DNA from: Domibacillus indicus
GTDB taxonomy: Bacteria > Bacillota > Bacilli > Bacillales > Domibacillaceae
NCBI RefSeq assembly: GCF_023715895.1
Contig: NZ_JAMBOO010000018.1
Coordinates: 1-64,000 of the forward strand
Direction of reading: 5' to 3'
Length of the DNA stretch: 64,000 nt
The position numbers and the translations under genes were made by a program. Of the stretch, positions 41,707-51,612 are shown piece by piece; the stretch's first letter is position 1; each line of letters begins with the position of its first letter. The notes below the pieces were generated by a model. That model saw only the letters and a program-made list of their open reading frames with translations. It did no database searches and was not told the origin of the DNA.

Positions 41707-42907
41707 TTTTCCAGATGCAATAAACACCGGGCTGTTTGTGTTCAGCATAGAAAATAAGAGGGATTGACCCGGCCAGAAGGGAAAGAATAAAGCCAATAAC
41801 ACCGATCCAATTGAAATGTGACCAAAACCAGCCGCCGAATGATCCAACAACACTGGAGCCAAGATAATAAAGAAGTAAGTACATAGAAGACGCTTGTGTT
41901 TTGTTAAATCCCGCATATTCTCCTACCCATGTGCTTGCGATCGAATGAGCGGCAAAAAAACCGAACGTAAAAACAGCAATGCCGATAATTTTCATGAAAA
42001 GAGAAGGGAAAAGCGTCAATACGGCACCGGATGCCATGATGCCAATCGACCATTTCAGCAAAAGCGGAATTCCATACTTGTCTGCTTTTTTGCCCATATA
42101 AACCGCACTGAACGTCCCTGTTAAAAAAACAACAAAAATAAATCCAATCAGCGTCTGGCTAAGCGAATAGGGAGGAGTAATCAGTAAAAAACCAATATAG
42201 TTATACAGCGTAACGAAGCTGCCCATTAACAAGAAACCAAGCGAGACAACAGCCAATAAGGGGCGATTATACAAATGAATTCGGTATGTGAATGCCATTT
42301 CTTTGAAAGAAGGCTGCTTCTTTACGGAATGGCGCGGGTTTGGCAGTGAAGTTAAAAAGAGAACACTGGCTGACAGCGCCGTCAGTCCAATCAACAGCAA
42401 AGCGATTCGCCAGTTGAAGAAATCGGTTAAAAGCCCCGTTAAGATACGTCCCGACATTCCGCCAATGGTTGTGCCGCTAATATAAAGTCCCATAGCCGAT
42501 CCAACGGCTTTCGGATTGAATTCTTCCGCTACATATGCCATTGCAATAGCCGGTACACCCGCTAAAAAAAGACCGAGCAGTGCCCGGAAAGACAGCAGCG
42601 TCCAAAAGTTTGGGCTCAAAGCTGTCAAGATCCCGATGATAGAGGCTGCAAACATCGAAACGGCCATCAGCTTTTTTTTTCCGTAGGCATCAGAAAGCGC
42701 GCCTGCTCCGATCATGGAAAGTGCCAAAACACCGGTAGACAGGGACAGAGCGAGACTTGCAGTTGAAGCAGAAACACCAAATTGCTCCGAAAACAGCGGC
42801 ATAAGCGGCTGTGTGGTATACAGCGTCGCAAAGGTAACGAAGCCTCCTAAAAACAAAGCAAAGCTCGCTTTTTTTTGTTCCACGGTTCCTTTTTCAATAA
42901 ATGACAT
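41675..42907 (-). CDS. MFS transporter, YnfM/YybF-like
   Basis: 410 aa from ATG 42907 (AAGAAGGA 6 nt upstream). Twelve helices. LYTTQPLMPLFSEQFGVS near the start and GALSDAYGKKKLMAVSMF (motif A) are typical of the YnfM branch. A LysR-family gene diverges from it 110 nt away, the common set-up in which the regulator controls the carrier. Substrate unknown. Confidence 0.83.
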   Translation of the reverse strand: MSFIEKGTVEQKKASFALFLGGFVTFATLYTTQPLMPLFSEQFGVSASTASLALSLSTGVLALSMIGAGALSDAYGKKKLMAVSMFAASIIGILTALSPNFWTLLSFRALLGLFLAGVPAIAMAYVAEEFNPKAVGSAMGLYISGTTIGGMSGRILTGLLTDFFNWRIALLLIGLTALSASVLFLTSLPNPRHSVKKQPSFKEMAFTYRIHLYNRPLLAVVSLGFLLMGSFVTLYNYIGFLLITPPYSLSQTLIGFIFVVFLTGTFSAVYMGKKADKYGIPLLLKWSIGIMASGAVLTLFPSLFMKIIGIAVFTFGFFAAHSIASTWVGEYAGFNKTQASSMYLLLYYLGSSVVGSFGGWFWSHFNWIGVIGFILSLLAGSIPLIFYAEHKQPGVYCIWKNKTAQAHGNA

Positions 42908-43017
42908 GTGCATCCTTCTTTCCTCATCATCCTATGTTTTACTATACGCTTCTGAAAATGATAGTTCCAATTTATAATTAACATAGGAACAATGCGTTTT
43001 AGTTATGGAGGGATTCG

Positions 43018-43914
43018 ATGGAATGGCATCAAATTGAAAATGCCGCAGCCGTGGCGCAAACGCGCAACTTTACAAGAGCAGCGAAAAAGCAGGCAATTTC
43101 CCAGCCCGCCCTCAGCCGGTCGATCATGAAATTAGAAGAAGAGCTTGGTGCACCTCTTTTTTTGCGCGGACAAAAAGAGGTTCAGCTGACGCAGGCAGGT
43201 GTCATTTTTGTTCAGAAAGCGCAGCAGGCTCTTCAACTTATGAAAGAAGCAAAGGAAGGCATTCAAGAAATTGTATCTCCCGATAAAGGCCATATATCGA
43301 TTGCTTTTTTGCCGACGTTTGGGCCGCACGTGCTGCCAAATTTAATTGCAGAGTACAAGCGGCTCTACCCGAACGTAACTTTTCAGCTTTCTCAGGGAGC
43401 AGGAGAAGTCAATATGAAAAAAGTACAGGAAGAAGAAGCAGATTTATGCATTACCGCACCGCCTTATAAACGCCAGGATATCGAGTGGACGGTTGTTCGG
43501 GAAGAGCAGTTGTATATAACCGTTCCCGCGAATCATCCATTTGCAAAACGGCCGTATCTTTCATTCCATGAAGCAGCGGCTGAACCTTTCGTTACCTTTA
43601 AAAAGGGGTTTGGCCTCCGATTTATGTTTGATGAGATGTGTGAAGAGCTGGGAATCGAGCCGCAGATCACATTTGAAGGAGAGGAGGTTCCGACCATTGC
43701 CGGCTTTGTCGCGGCAGGGCTGGGCCTTTGTGTGCTTCCAAAAAAACCGGAAATTGCTCATGAGCCGCTTGTTTTTATCGAGATCAGCGATTATTCTCTT
43801 GTTCGAAAAATAGCGATCGGCGTAAAAAAGTGTGGAGCCTTATCACCGGCTGCCCGCCAGTTTAAAACATTTGCAGAAAAATATCTGCAACAAAATCATG
43901 GCGGCCAGGTATGA
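43018..43914 (+). CDS. LysR-family transcriptional regulator
   Basis: 298 aa. N-terminal winged HTH with RNFTRAAKKQAISQPALSRS (about residues 17-36) and the substrate-binding domain from about residue 90 (GHISIAFLPTFGPHVLPNLI). Divergent from the MFS gene; B. subtilis yybE-yybF is a similar pair. Effector unknown. The T-N11-A type site should lie in 42908-43017 but I could not define it. Confidence 0.87.
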   Translation: MEWHQIENAAAVAQTRNFTRAAKKQAISQPALSRSIMKLEEELGAPLFLRGQKEVQLTQAGVIFVQKAQQALQLMKEAKEGIQEIVSPDKGHISIAFLPTFGPHVLPNLIAEYKRLYPNVTFQLSQGAGEVNMKKVQEEEADLCITAPPYKRQDIEWTVVREEQLYITVPANHPFAKRPYLSFHEAAAEPFVTFKKGFGLRFMFDEMCEELGIEPQITFEGEEVPTIAGFVAAGLGLCVLPKKPEIAHEPLVFIEISDYSLVRKIAIGVKKCGALSPAARQFKTFAEKYLQQNHGGQV

Positions 43915-43976
43915 AAAAGAAAAAGACGGGGTAATAAGAAGAAATAGAATGAAACCGTAAATGGAGGGATTAGCTG

Positions 43977-44981
43977 GTGAACCACACACTCTGGGCAGGC
44001 AGTTATGCCAAAAAAGAAGAGCCGGGTATTTACAAAGTAATCGTAGACACGGAGTCGGAAACGCTGACGATCACAAACCGTTTCAGCGGCGTAGAAAATC
44101 CGTCTTTCCTGGCAGAAGCAGATAGTTTTTTATATGCAGCGTCTGAATCAATGGATGGAAAAGCGGTTCTTTTTAGTATTGAGCCTGATGATCTCATTTT
44201 GAAAGCAGAAGCTGACGCAGGAGAAATGGCTCCCTGCCATATTTATGCAGAAGATACATATGCATGGACAGCGAATTACGGGGGATCTGTAACGAAATAC
44301 GAACGCAACGGTGATACCCTTCAAAAAACCGCTTTTTCAAAACATGAAGGAAGCGGTCCAAACGAAGAAAGACAGGATGCGCCGCACGTTCATTCGGTTA
44401 CGCCTTTTCCAGATGGGCGTCACTTGCTTGTCTGCGATCTTGGAACAGATACGCTTGTGGTTTACGACAAACATAAACTGGAGATTATAAAGGAAGTTAA
44501 AGCGGCACCCGGAGCAGGGCCGCGCATGGCTTTTTTTCATCCAGAGCAGCCCGTTGTTTATGTGATGAATGAGCTGGATTCTACGGTTTCCGTTTATAAA
44601 GTCGGAGATGGGGGCGCCATTACGCATCTCGATACACTTGCCGGGCTGCCGGCCGGTTACAGCGGCGAGCATACAGGAGCGGATGTGCAAATAAGTTCCG
44701 ACCGCCGATTTTTATATGGGGCCATACGGGGCTGGGATGGGCTGGCGGTTTTTGATATCGGCCCAGACGGCACCTTATCTGAACCGCGTCATGTAAAAGT
44801 GGATGGAAAAACGCCGCGCAGTTTTTATGCATTGCCGGATGAGCCTTTTTTAGTGGTGGCTTTCCAAGATTCGGATGAAATCTGCTTGTTTAAAATTCAG
44901 CCAAATGGTCTGCCTGTGTTTACAGGGGGAAGAGCCGCTGTCACAAAGCCAGTTTGTGTTATTAAGAGAGGAGAGAGGTAA
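43977..44981 (+). CDS. Lactonase family beta-propeller protein (6-phosphogluconolactonase-like)
   Basis: 334 aa from GTG 43977, with GGAGGGAT upstream. Repeating propeller blades with VENPSFLAEAD, HVHSVTPFPDGRHLLVCDLG and YGAIRGWDGLAVFDI fit the PF10282 family of B. subtilis YkgB/Pgl. The active-site-like residues Glu and His (GEHTGADVQISSDRRFLY) are present. It lies one base before an SDR dehydrogenase gene, so the two may act on sugar lactone/alcohol metabolism. Confidence 0.8.
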   Translation: MNHTLWAGSYAKKEEPGIYKVIVDTESETLTITNRFSGVENPSFLAEADSFLYAASESMDGKAVLFSIEPDDLILKAEADAGEMAPCHIYAEDTYAWTANYGGSVTKYERNGDTLQKTAFSKHEGSGPNEERQDAPHVHSVTPFPDGRHLLVCDLGTDTLVVYDKHKLEIIKEVKAAPGAGPRMAFFHPEQPVVYVMNELDSTVSVYKVGDGGAITHLDTLAGLPAGYSGEHTGADVQISSDRRFLYGAIRGWDGLAVFDIGPDGTLSEPRHVKVDGKTPRSFYALPDEPFLVVAFQDSDEICLFKIQPNGLPVFTGGRAAVTKPVCVIKRGER

Positions 44982-44982
44982 G

Positions 44983-45762
44983 ATGAATACATCCTTATCA
45001 GGTAAAACAGCACTTATCACAGGAGCGGGGTCAGGAATTGGCAGAGCCACCGTGATTAAAATGGCGGAAGCTGGTGCGAACATTATCCTGCTCGACCGCA
45101 GCCGGGAAGATTCAGACGAGCTTGTGAGTGAAATCGGCGAAGACCGCGCTTTTCACGTAACAGCTGATGTATCAAAAGCGGATCAGATGGAAAAAGCCAT
45201 TCGAGAAGGCGCAGAAAGATTTGGCGGAATCGATATTGTTTTTGCCAATGCAGGGCAAAATGGCACTTTTACGCCGCTTGAGCATTTGGAGCCGGACGAT
45301 TGGAATTCCGTGATGATGACCAATTTAACCGGCACCTTTTTAACATTAAAATACACCATTCCTTACTTGAAAAAGCAGGGCGGCAGCATTATTATCACGT
45401 CGTCCATCAACGGGACACGTACGTTTAAAAACTTTGGATTTTCAGCTTACGCGACTACGAAAGCAGGACAGGTGGGTCTTGGTAAAATGGCTGCGGTCGA
45501 GCTTGCACAGTTTAAAATCCGTGTTAATGTCGTCTGCCCGGGAGCCATTGATACGAACATTGACGCCAGTACAAACAAAGAAGAAGAAAAACTGAAAGAA
45601 ATTACGATTCCGATTGAATACCCAGAAGGCAATCAGCCGCTTGCCGGAGGGTCCGGGCAGCCGGAGCAGGTAGCAGACCTTGTTCATTATCTGGCTAGTG
45701 ACGCGGCCAGTCACGTAACAGGATCTGTTGTGTATGTTGATGGGGTTGAATCGCTTCTGTAA
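44983..45762 (+). CDS. SDR-family oxidoreductase
   Basis: 259 aa from ATG 44983 (GGAGAGAGG site); the longer ORF lies within the lactonase gene. NAD(P)-binding TGAGSGIG (about 13-20), NAG in FANAGQNG, the catalytic Ser in ITSSINGTR, and Tyr-x3-Lys in SAYATTKAG are complete. VVCPGAIDT is the usual loop. Substrate unknown; forms an operon with the lactonase. Confidence 0.87.
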   Translation: MNTSLSGKTALITGAGSGIGRATVIKMAEAGANIILLDRSREDSDELVSEIGEDRAFHVTADVSKADQMEKAIREGAERFGGIDIVFANAGQNGTFTPLEHLEPDDWNSVMMTNLTGTFLTLKYTIPYLKKQGGSIIITSSINGTRTFKNFGFSAYATTKAGQVGLGKMAAVELAQFKIRVNVVCPGAIDTNIDASTNKEEEKLKEITIPIEYPEGNQPLAGGSGQPEQVADLVHYLASDAASHVTGSVVYVDGVESLL

Positions 45763-45783
45763 AGGACTTCAGTCATATTTCTA

Positions 45784-45822
45784 TAAAAAAGAAAAACCGG
45801 TGCATGCTGGTTTTTCTTTTTT
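45784..45822 (+). terminator. Intrinsic terminator after the SDR gene
   Basis: aaaaagaaaaacc pairs with ggtttttcttttt around gcatgc-type loop, followed by T's. Confidence 0.8.
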
Positions 45823-45915
45823 TGTGGTCCTTTTTTACTTATTAGGAATTTTTCTGGAACTTTTTTCTTCTTCCTCCGTATGTAGGGTGAGAACCGATGA
45901 AAAGGAGAGAAAAAA

Positions 45916-46785
45916 ATGAAAAAGTGGGCTCAGCTGACCGCAGCGGGTTTTCTGACAATGGGTCTTGCAGCATGTGGACAGACAGCGGAACCAACACCGG
46001 AAACAACGAAGGAACAAACAAGTGATATGACGCTTGGCGAAGTCTTCGATAAGTCGATGGAGGTTTCAAACGAAACGAAAAGCTTAAGTGCTAAAGTCGA
46101 TATGACCCAGCAATTGGAGCAGCCGTCCCAAGATTTAAAAATGAAAACCGATTCTGTCATGGATATGAATATTACGACCGATCCGCTCGCTATTTATCAA
46201 AAAGGAACAACGAATATGAATATGGGTGGCACAGAAGAGGGCCAGAAGATGGATATGGAGATGTACATGACAGAGCAGGGCTTTTTTATGAAGGATTCAG
46301 CAAGCGGACAGTGGATGAAAATGCCGTCTGAAATGTACGATCAAATTACGCAAATGACCGAGCAGCAGTCCGACCCGTCCCAGCAGCTGAAGCAGCTCGA
46401 AGCATTTAAAGATGATTTTACTTTTGAACAGACAGAGGATGCTTACATCCTAAAGCTGTCGGCTTCCGGTGACAAATTTAATAAGCTCATTCAAGACCAA
46501 ATGAAGCAGTTTGTCCCGCAGCTTGAAGGAGAGGAAGACCAGGCGGCCATTGACGAAATGATGAAAGGCATGAACATTGAAAAAGTGGACTACACGATCA
46601 ATGTAGACAAAGAAACCTTTCAGACTACAGCGGTTGATATGATCATGGATATGACGATGGAAATGGAAGGAGAGTCCATGAAAGTTAATCAAGTAATGAA
46701 CGCGGACTACAGCAACTACAACAAAGTAAAAGCGATCACTGTTCCAGAAGATATTGTGAAAAACGCACAGGAAATACAGATGTAA
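45916..46785 (+). CDS. Lipoprotein of the DUF6612 type
   Basis: 289 aa. Signal peptide with lipobox LAAC (cleavage before Cys20), then a Thr/Glu-rich linker. The body is very Met-rich (MDMNITTDP, MNMGGTEEGQKMDMEMYM, MIMDMTMEMEGESM) and has the outline of LolA/LppX-like lipid-binding lipoproteins common in Bacillaceae. Role unknown. Own transcription unit closed by a terminator. Confidence 0.75.
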   Translation: MKKWAQLTAAGFLTMGLAACGQTAEPTPETTKEQTSDMTLGEVFDKSMEVSNETKSLSAKVDMTQQLEQPSQDLKMKTDSVMDMNITTDPLAIYQKGTTNMNMGGTEEGQKMDMEMYMTEQGFFMKDSASGQWMKMPSEMYDQITQMTEQQSDPSQQLKQLEAFKDDFTFEQTEDAYILKLSASGDKFNKLIQDQMKQFVPQLEGEEDQAAIDEMMKGMNIEKVDYTINVDKETFQTTAVDMIMDMTMEMEGESMKVNQVMNADYSNYNKVKAITVPEDIVKNAQEIQM

Positions 46786-46788
46786 AAG

Positions 46789-46818
46789 AAACCCGCCCTT
46801 AAAGGCGGGTTTTTCTTT
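46789..46818 (+). terminator. Intrinsic terminator after the lipoprotein gene
   Basis: aaacccgcc (46789-46797) pairs with ggcgggttt (46804-46812), followed by T's. Confidence 0.85.
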
Positions 46819-46834
46819 TAGGGAAAAGGGAAAA

Positions 46835-47506
46835 ATGAGTAAAAAAGAAAGAAGCGATCGTATGAGAATTCCCGAAGAGCTTGCTGAGCTCGGCAAAAAA
46901 AGAATCGAGCCGTATCCGGTCGAAGGATTTGTCTACGGAAGCGGGCCGGAGCACCCAAAGCTTATGCTTGTTGGAGAAGCACCCGGTGAAACCGAAATTG
47001 GAAACGGCATTCCGTTCAGCGGCCGGGCAGGAAAAGAGTTAATGAAATTTCTAGAGATGGCAGGGGTTGGCCGGGAAGAGGTGTATATTACAAGTGCCGT
47101 ACGAAGCCGCCCGTACAAATGGGGTGAAAAAAAGGGGCCGGACGGTGCGACTGTAAAAAGAAAATACAACCGTGCCCCGACCAGCCGTGAAATTCTTGCG
47201 CACGCACCGCTGCTTGATTATGAGATTGAGCATGTAAAAGCGCCAATTATTGTCACATTGGGCAACATCGGCTTAAAACGGCTGGTCGGAAATGACAAAA
47301 AAGTATCCGATCTTCATGGGGAACTGCTCGTACAGCCAGTACTGCAGCTAAAAGAAGAACAGTTTGAATGGACTAAAAAGAACTATCGTGTTTTCCCCAC
47401 TTTTCATCCAGCGTCCATCTTTTATAATCGCCGCCTGCTTGAGCTTATTCATGAAGACATGGAAAAGCTTCGCCTGCTACGCCGGGATTTTCCGATGTAC
47501 GATTAA
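46835..47506 (+). CDS. Uracil-DNA glycosylase superfamily protein without Fe-S cysteines
   Basis: 223 aa. The UDG fold motifs GEAPGETEIGNGIPFSGRAG (motif A of families 4/5) and FPTFHPASIF (motif B with His) are clear. Family 4 and 5 enzymes normally hold a 4Fe-4S cluster by four Cys; this protein has no Cys at all. It may be an active variant, a family of its own, or a protein with altered function. Ends 30 nt inside the convergent MFS gene. Confidence 0.78.
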   Translation: MSKKERSDRMRIPEELAELGKKRIEPYPVEGFVYGSGPEHPKLMLVGEAPGETEIGNGIPFSGRAGKELMKFLEMAGVGREEVYITSAVRSRPYKWGEKKGPDGATVKRKYNRAPTSREILAHAPLLDYEIEHVKAPIIVTLGNIGLKRLVGNDKKVSDLHGELLVQPVLQLKEEQFEWTKKNYRVFPTFHPASIFYNRRLLELIHEDMEKLRLLRRDFPMYD

Positions 47507-48748
47507 GCCAATTAACACAAACAGCATCAATGATGAAAGAGCTGCCCGGCTGGCAATGTCGCCATGGTCAGCGAGCAAGAGCGTGATTGTGCCATACATA
47601 AGCGGGCCGACAATAGCGGACAGCTTGCCGGAAAAAGCAAACAGCCCAAAAAACTGGCCTCGCTTGTTTTCAGGAGAAAGCTCGATAATCAGCACGCGGG
47701 ACGTGACCCAAACTGCGCCGAGTGCCACGCCGAATAAGCTGCCTGTTATCCAAAACATCGGCTGATTGATGGCAAAGGTCCCGAGCAAAAGGGCGGCGAA
47801 CAAAATGATCCCAACGTAAAAAACAGCTTGTCTTGCACCGGCTGACCGCGTAACATAGCCGAAAATAAATGAACCGATGATGCTCGAAATGGTTGAAACA
47901 AGGTAAAGTAAAATAAATTCGCCCGATGAAAAACCGACAATGGCTTTTGCATACACGGCCATCATGGCGATGGCAGTGGCAATGGCATCATTGAGGAAGA
48001 AGTAAACGATCATAAACAAAAAGATTGGGCGGTAGCTTTTCATATCTTTAAATGTTTCCCACACATCCCGGTAACCGGCGAAAAAAGGCCGTTTTGCCTG
48101 CACAGGGCGCGGCGTTTCTTTGTAAAACAGAACAAGCGGCAGAGTGAAAAGTAAAAACAAGCCTGCAGTCGGTAAAAAAGCATCCGCATACGTACCGCCG
48201 CTGGCGAACGGATAAACAGCCAGGCCGACAAGTGTACCCATATAACCGATGGCCACTCCGAACCCTGACAGAAGCGGCATCGTTTCTTTTGTACTGATGT
48301 CAGGCAGCATCGCATCATAAAAAATTAAGCTGGACTGGTAGAAAAACTTGGCCGCCACAAACAATACAACAACCACCATAAAAGCTGCCGGCAGCCCGTG
48401 CCAGTTTCCAAAGTTCTGCGGGGCGGCCAGCCCCATAAGAGCAGTGGACAAAATGGCAGCAAAAGCAAAAAACATGACGCAGCGCTTTTTACGTCCGCTT
48501 TGATCAATCCATACACCGAACAAAGGAGAGAAAACAACGAGGAAAAAACTTGAAACAGCATTGGCATAAGACAAGAAGGTACTGGCAATTTGATCAAGCC
48601 GTTCGCTTCCGCCCGCGATTTCTTGTACATAAAAAGGGAAGAAAATCGTTGTAATATTCGATGAAAAAATCGTATTAGCGAAATCATATAAAGCCCAGGA
48701 AAGAATGGGCATGGTAAAAAACCATTTCCAGCCCCCTTTGTTTCGCAT
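47477..48748 (-). CDS. MFS transporter, UMF1/Atg22-like
   Basis: 423 aa from the ATG at 48748 with GGAGGTG. Starts SWALYDFANTIFSSNITTIF, the signature of the Atg22/UMF1 branch of MFS, with twelve helices. YTVAIL-type amino acid export from vacuoles is known only in fungi; bacterial roles are unknown. Overlaps the UDG-like gene tail to tail, with no clear terminator between them. Confidence 0.8.
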   Translation of the reverse strand: MRNKGGWKWFFTMPILSWALYDFANTIFSSNITTIFFPFYVQEIAGGSERLDQIASTFLSYANAVSSFFLVVFSPLFGVWIDQSGRKKRCVMFFAFAAILSTALMGLAAPQNFGNWHGLPAAFMVVVVLFVAAKFFYQSSLIFYDAMLPDISTKETMPLLSGFGVAIGYMGTLVGLAVYPFASGGTYADAFLPTAGLFLLFTLPLVLFYKETPRPVQAKRPFFAGYRDVWETFKDMKSYRPIFLFMIVYFFLNDAIATAIAMMAVYAKAIVGFSSGEFILLYLVSTISSIIGSFIFGYVTRSAGARQAVFYVGIILFAALLLGTFAINQPMFWITGSLFGVALGAVWVTSRVLIIELSPENKRGQFFGLFAFSGKLSAIVGPLMYGTITLLLADHGDIASRAALSSLMLFVLIGLIVHRKIPA

Positions 48749-48942
48749 AGAAACACCTCCATAGTAATATAATTCCAATCCGCGTTCTTTCATTCCTGCT
48801 CTTTACAATAATTTAACGTTTAAACCAATTAATCTTATAGGTTTTTAAAATCATTTCCGCTATACTGTAATTAAAGCGGGACACTTTTTTCGTTTTACGT
48901 TAAAATGAAACGGAATACTCTACATAAAGCGAGGGAAAACAA

Positions 48943-49875
48943 TTGGGAAAAACATTTATTTTTGGCCACAAAAACCCGGATACGGATTCAATCTGCTCAG
49001 CAATCGTTTATGCTGACTTGAAAACGAAGCTTGGCTTTGACGTGGAAGCGGTTCGCCTTGGTGATATCAACGATGAAACGGCTTTTGCGTTAAAAACATT
49101 TAATGCGGAAGCGCCGCGTTTAATTGAAAAAGCGTCACCAGAAGTAGACTCTGTTATTTTAGTGGACCACAATGAGCGTCAGCAAAGTGTAGATGACATT
49201 GATGACGTACATGTTCTTGAAGTTATCGACCACCACCGGATTGCTAACTTTGAAACAACAGATCCGCTTTACTACCGTGCGGAGCCAGTTGGCTGCACCA
49301 CGACTATCCTAAACAAGCTTTACAAAGAGCATGGTGTGGAAATCGAAAAAGAGATTGCCGGCTTGATGCTGTCAGCGATCATTTCTGATTCTCTTTTGTT
49401 TAAATCACCAACATGCACAGAGCAGGATGTAAAAGCTGCGCAGGAACTGGCCCAAATTGCTGGGATAGATGCGAATGAATACGGCCTTAATATGCTGAAA
49501 GCGGGCGCGGATTTAAGCGGCAAAACAGCAGAAGAGCTTATCGGTATCGACGCGAAAGTATTCCCGATGGGCAGCAAAAAAGTAGAAATCGCACAAATTA
49601 ACGCTATTGATCCAGCTGACGTGTTAGCACTGAAAGCGGAGCTTGAGCAAGCTGTAACAGATGCGATCGTAGAAAAAACACTTGATCTATTCCTTGTAGT
49701 CATTACGGATATCTTAAACAGCGACTCTGTAGCTATCGCGATTGGTGCAGAAACTTCAGCTGTGGAAGAAGCGTTCAATGTAAAACTTGACGACAACCAG
49801 GCGCTTTTAAAAGGCGTTGTATCCCGTAAAAAACAAATCGTTCCTGTATTAACGGAAATTCTTCAAAATCGTTAA
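48943..49875 (+). CDS. ppaC: Manganese-dependent inorganic pyrophosphatase
   Basis: 310 aa from TTG 48943 (GAGGG upstream). [15 protein letters not shown] carries the first His/Asp metal ligands, VDHNE and [10 protein letters not shown] (DHH motif) the next, and the DHHA2-type C-terminal part has [14 protein letters not shown]. Same length as B. subtilis PpaC. Cytosolic; hydrolyses PPi to drive biosynthesis. Confidence 0.93.
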   Translation: MGKTFIFGHKNPDTDSICSAIVYADLKTKLGFDVEAVRLGDINDETAFALKTFNAEAPRLIEKASPEVDSVILVDHNERQQSVDDIDDVHVLEVIDHHRIANFETTDPLYYRAEPVGCTTTILNKLYKEHGVEIEKEIAGLMLSAIISDSLLFKSPTCTEQDVKAAQELAQIAGIDANEYGLNMLKAGADLSGKTAEELIGIDAKVFPMGSKKVEIAQINAIDPADVLALKAELEQAVTDAIVEKTLDLFLVVITDILNSDSVAIAIGAETSAVEEAFNVKLDDNQALLKGVVSRKKQIVPVLTEILQNR

Positions 49876-49913
49876 GTTCAAATGCCCTTGTTATGCAGGG
49901 CGTTAACGAACAG

Positions 49914-49943
49914 AAAAGCGTCTCTTTTCAAGAGGCGCTTTTT
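49914..49943 (+). terminator. Intrinsic terminator after ppaC
   Basis: aaagcgtctctt pairs with aagaggcgcttt (one G-U), loop ttc, followed by T's. Confidence 0.85.
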
Positions 49944-50002
49944 TTGCTTTGGGGAACTTGCTATAATAGAAAGAATAAATATAGGAATAAAGGGGTGAGT
50001 GG

Positions 50003-50905
50003 ATGGAACAGCTGCAAGCAGCACCACAAGAACCGAATCGTCAAAGGCAGCATCAAAAAGCAGGGCCGAGGCGCTTATTGAAACGAACATTATTTATTTT
50101 TATCGGCGCTATATTAATGGCTATTGGCATTGAAATTTTTCTGGTACCCAACTCGATTATGGACGGTGGTATTGTAGGGATTTCGATTATTTTATCTAGT
50201 ATAACTGGTGTCAAGATAGGTCTTTTTTTATTTTTACTGAATATTCCGTTCTTTTTCCTCGGCTATAAACAAATCGGCAAAACCTTTGCGCTTTCAACGA
50301 TTTTTGGGATTACCGTGTTAGCGATTTTCTCCACGTTCCTGCATCCAGTAGCAGCCTTTACAAGCGATATTCTGTTGGCTTCTGTGTTTGGCGGCATTGC
50401 GCTTGGAGCGGGAGTAGGAACAGTCATCCGGTATGGGGGCTCTCTCGACGGCACGGAAATTTTAGCGATTTTGATTAACAAGAGGCTGCCATTTTCAGTT
50501 GGTGAAATTGTCATGTTTTTTAACGTGTTTATTTTCTTATGGGGCGGCTTCGTATTCGGCTGGGACCGGGCTATGTATTCTGTGCTCGCGTACTTTGTAG
50601 CTTTTAAAACAATTGACGTAGTAATTCAAGGGCTGGATGAGTCGAAATCAGCCTGGATTATCTCTGATCAGTACAAAGAAATTGGTGAAGCGATTATCGC
50701 CCGCCTTGGTCGCGGTGTTACGTATTTAGATGGAGAAGGTGCTTATACTGGCGAAGACAAAAAAGTCATTTTCTGTGTCATTACCAGGCTTGAAGAAGCG
50801 AAATTAAAATCCATTGTAGAAGATTTGGATGAAGGAGCATTTCTTGCAGTGGCAGATATTGCGGAAGTGCGAGGCGGACGCTTTAAGAAAAAAGATATTC
50901 ACTAA
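50003..50905 (+). CDS. YitT family membrane protein with DUF2179 domain
   Basis: 300 aa; AAAGGGGTGAG precedes ATG 50003. Five or six helices in the first 200 residues with FLVPNSIMDGGIVGISIILS and RYGGSLDGTEILAI, typical of YitT/DUF161. A cytosolic DUF2179 (GVTYLDGEGAYTGEDKKVIF) ends the protein. Function unknown; several paralogues per genome are usual in Bacillus. Confidence 0.85.
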   Translation: MEQLQAAPQEPNRQRQHQKAGPRRLLKRTLFIFIGAILMAIGIEIFLVPNSIMDGGIVGISIILSSITGVKIGLFLFLLNIPFFFLGYKQIGKTFALSTIFGITVLAIFSTFLHPVAAFTSDILLASVFGGIALGAGVGTVIRYGGSLDGTEILAILINKRLPFSVGEIVMFFNVFIFLWGGFVFGWDRAMYSVLAYFVAFKTIDVVIQGLDESKSAWIISDQYKEIGEAIIARLGRGVTYLDGEGAYTGEDKKVIFCVITRLEEAKLKSIVEDLDEGAFLAVADIAEVRGGRFKKKDIH

Positions 50906-50940
50906 GCCAAAGGCTCGGCCAATGCCGAGGCTTTTTTTAT
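50906..50940 (+). terminator. Intrinsic terminator after the YitT gene
   Basis: ctcggc (50914-50919) pairs with gccgag (50924-50929) around a caat loop, followed by ctttttttat. Confidence 0.75.
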
Positions 50941-51035
50941 GGAAAAAAATTGTGCTATTATCTTGAATTCGAAATATATATAATGTATAGTAAAGTTACA
51001 AAGTTACTTTTGTGAATTAATGGGGGGTATGCAAA

Positions 51036-51566
51036 ATGGCAGTATTAACATTTGACCAGGTACACAGCGGGATTGCGTTTCAAGTAAAACATATGATGGT
51101 ATCAAAAACAAAAGGTGAATTTACAAGCTTTGATGTGCAAATTGATGGTGATGTCAATCAATTAGAAGCTGCAAAATGGACAGTATCGATTGATACGGCA
51201 TCAATTGATACAAATAACGCAGATCGGGACAACCACCTTCGTTCAGGTGATTTCTTTAATGCGGAACAGCATCCGGAAATCACATTTATCAGCGATACGA
51301 TCCAAAAGGTATCCGAAAATGAATACGAGGTAACTGGCCAGCTCACATTAAAAGGTGTTACAAATACAGAGACATTTACCGTTGAATACAACGGAACATC
51401 AAAAAGCCCAATGGATGGCAGCACAATTGCCGGTTTTGATGCAGAAGGCAAAATAAACCGTGAGGCATACGGTTTAACATGGAATGCTCCGCTTGAAACA
51501 GGTGGCGTTCTTGTAGGAAAAGACGTGAAATTCAGCGCGAATTTTGAATTTGTCGTTGGTGAGTAA
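51036..51566 (+). CDS. YceI family protein
   Basis: 176 aa, no signal peptide. FDQVHSGIAFQVKHMMVSKTKG, RDNHLRSGDFFNAEQHPEITF and REAYGLTWNAPLETGGVLVG are the YceI lipocalin-like motifs that bind isoprenoids such as ubiquinone precursors in homologues. GGGGGGTATG region gives the Shine-Dalgarno site. Single gene with its own terminator. Confidence 0.92.
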   Translation: MAVLTFDQVHSGIAFQVKHMMVSKTKGEFTSFDVQIDGDVNQLEAAKWTVSIDTASIDTNNADRDNHLRSGDFFNAEQHPEITFISDTIQKVSENEYEVTGQLTLKGVTNTETFTVEYNGTSKSPMDGSTIAGFDAEGKINREAYGLTWNAPLETGGVLVGKDVKFSANFEFVVGE

Positions 51567-51569
51567 AAA

Positions 51570-51612
51570 AGAAAAAGCATACCTCTCAAACAGGGGTATG
51601 CTTTTTCTTTAG
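51570..51612 (+). terminator. Intrinsic terminator after the yceI-type gene
   Basis: aaagaaaaagcatacc pairs with ggtatgctttttcttt around cctcaaacag-type loop. Confidence 0.85.
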
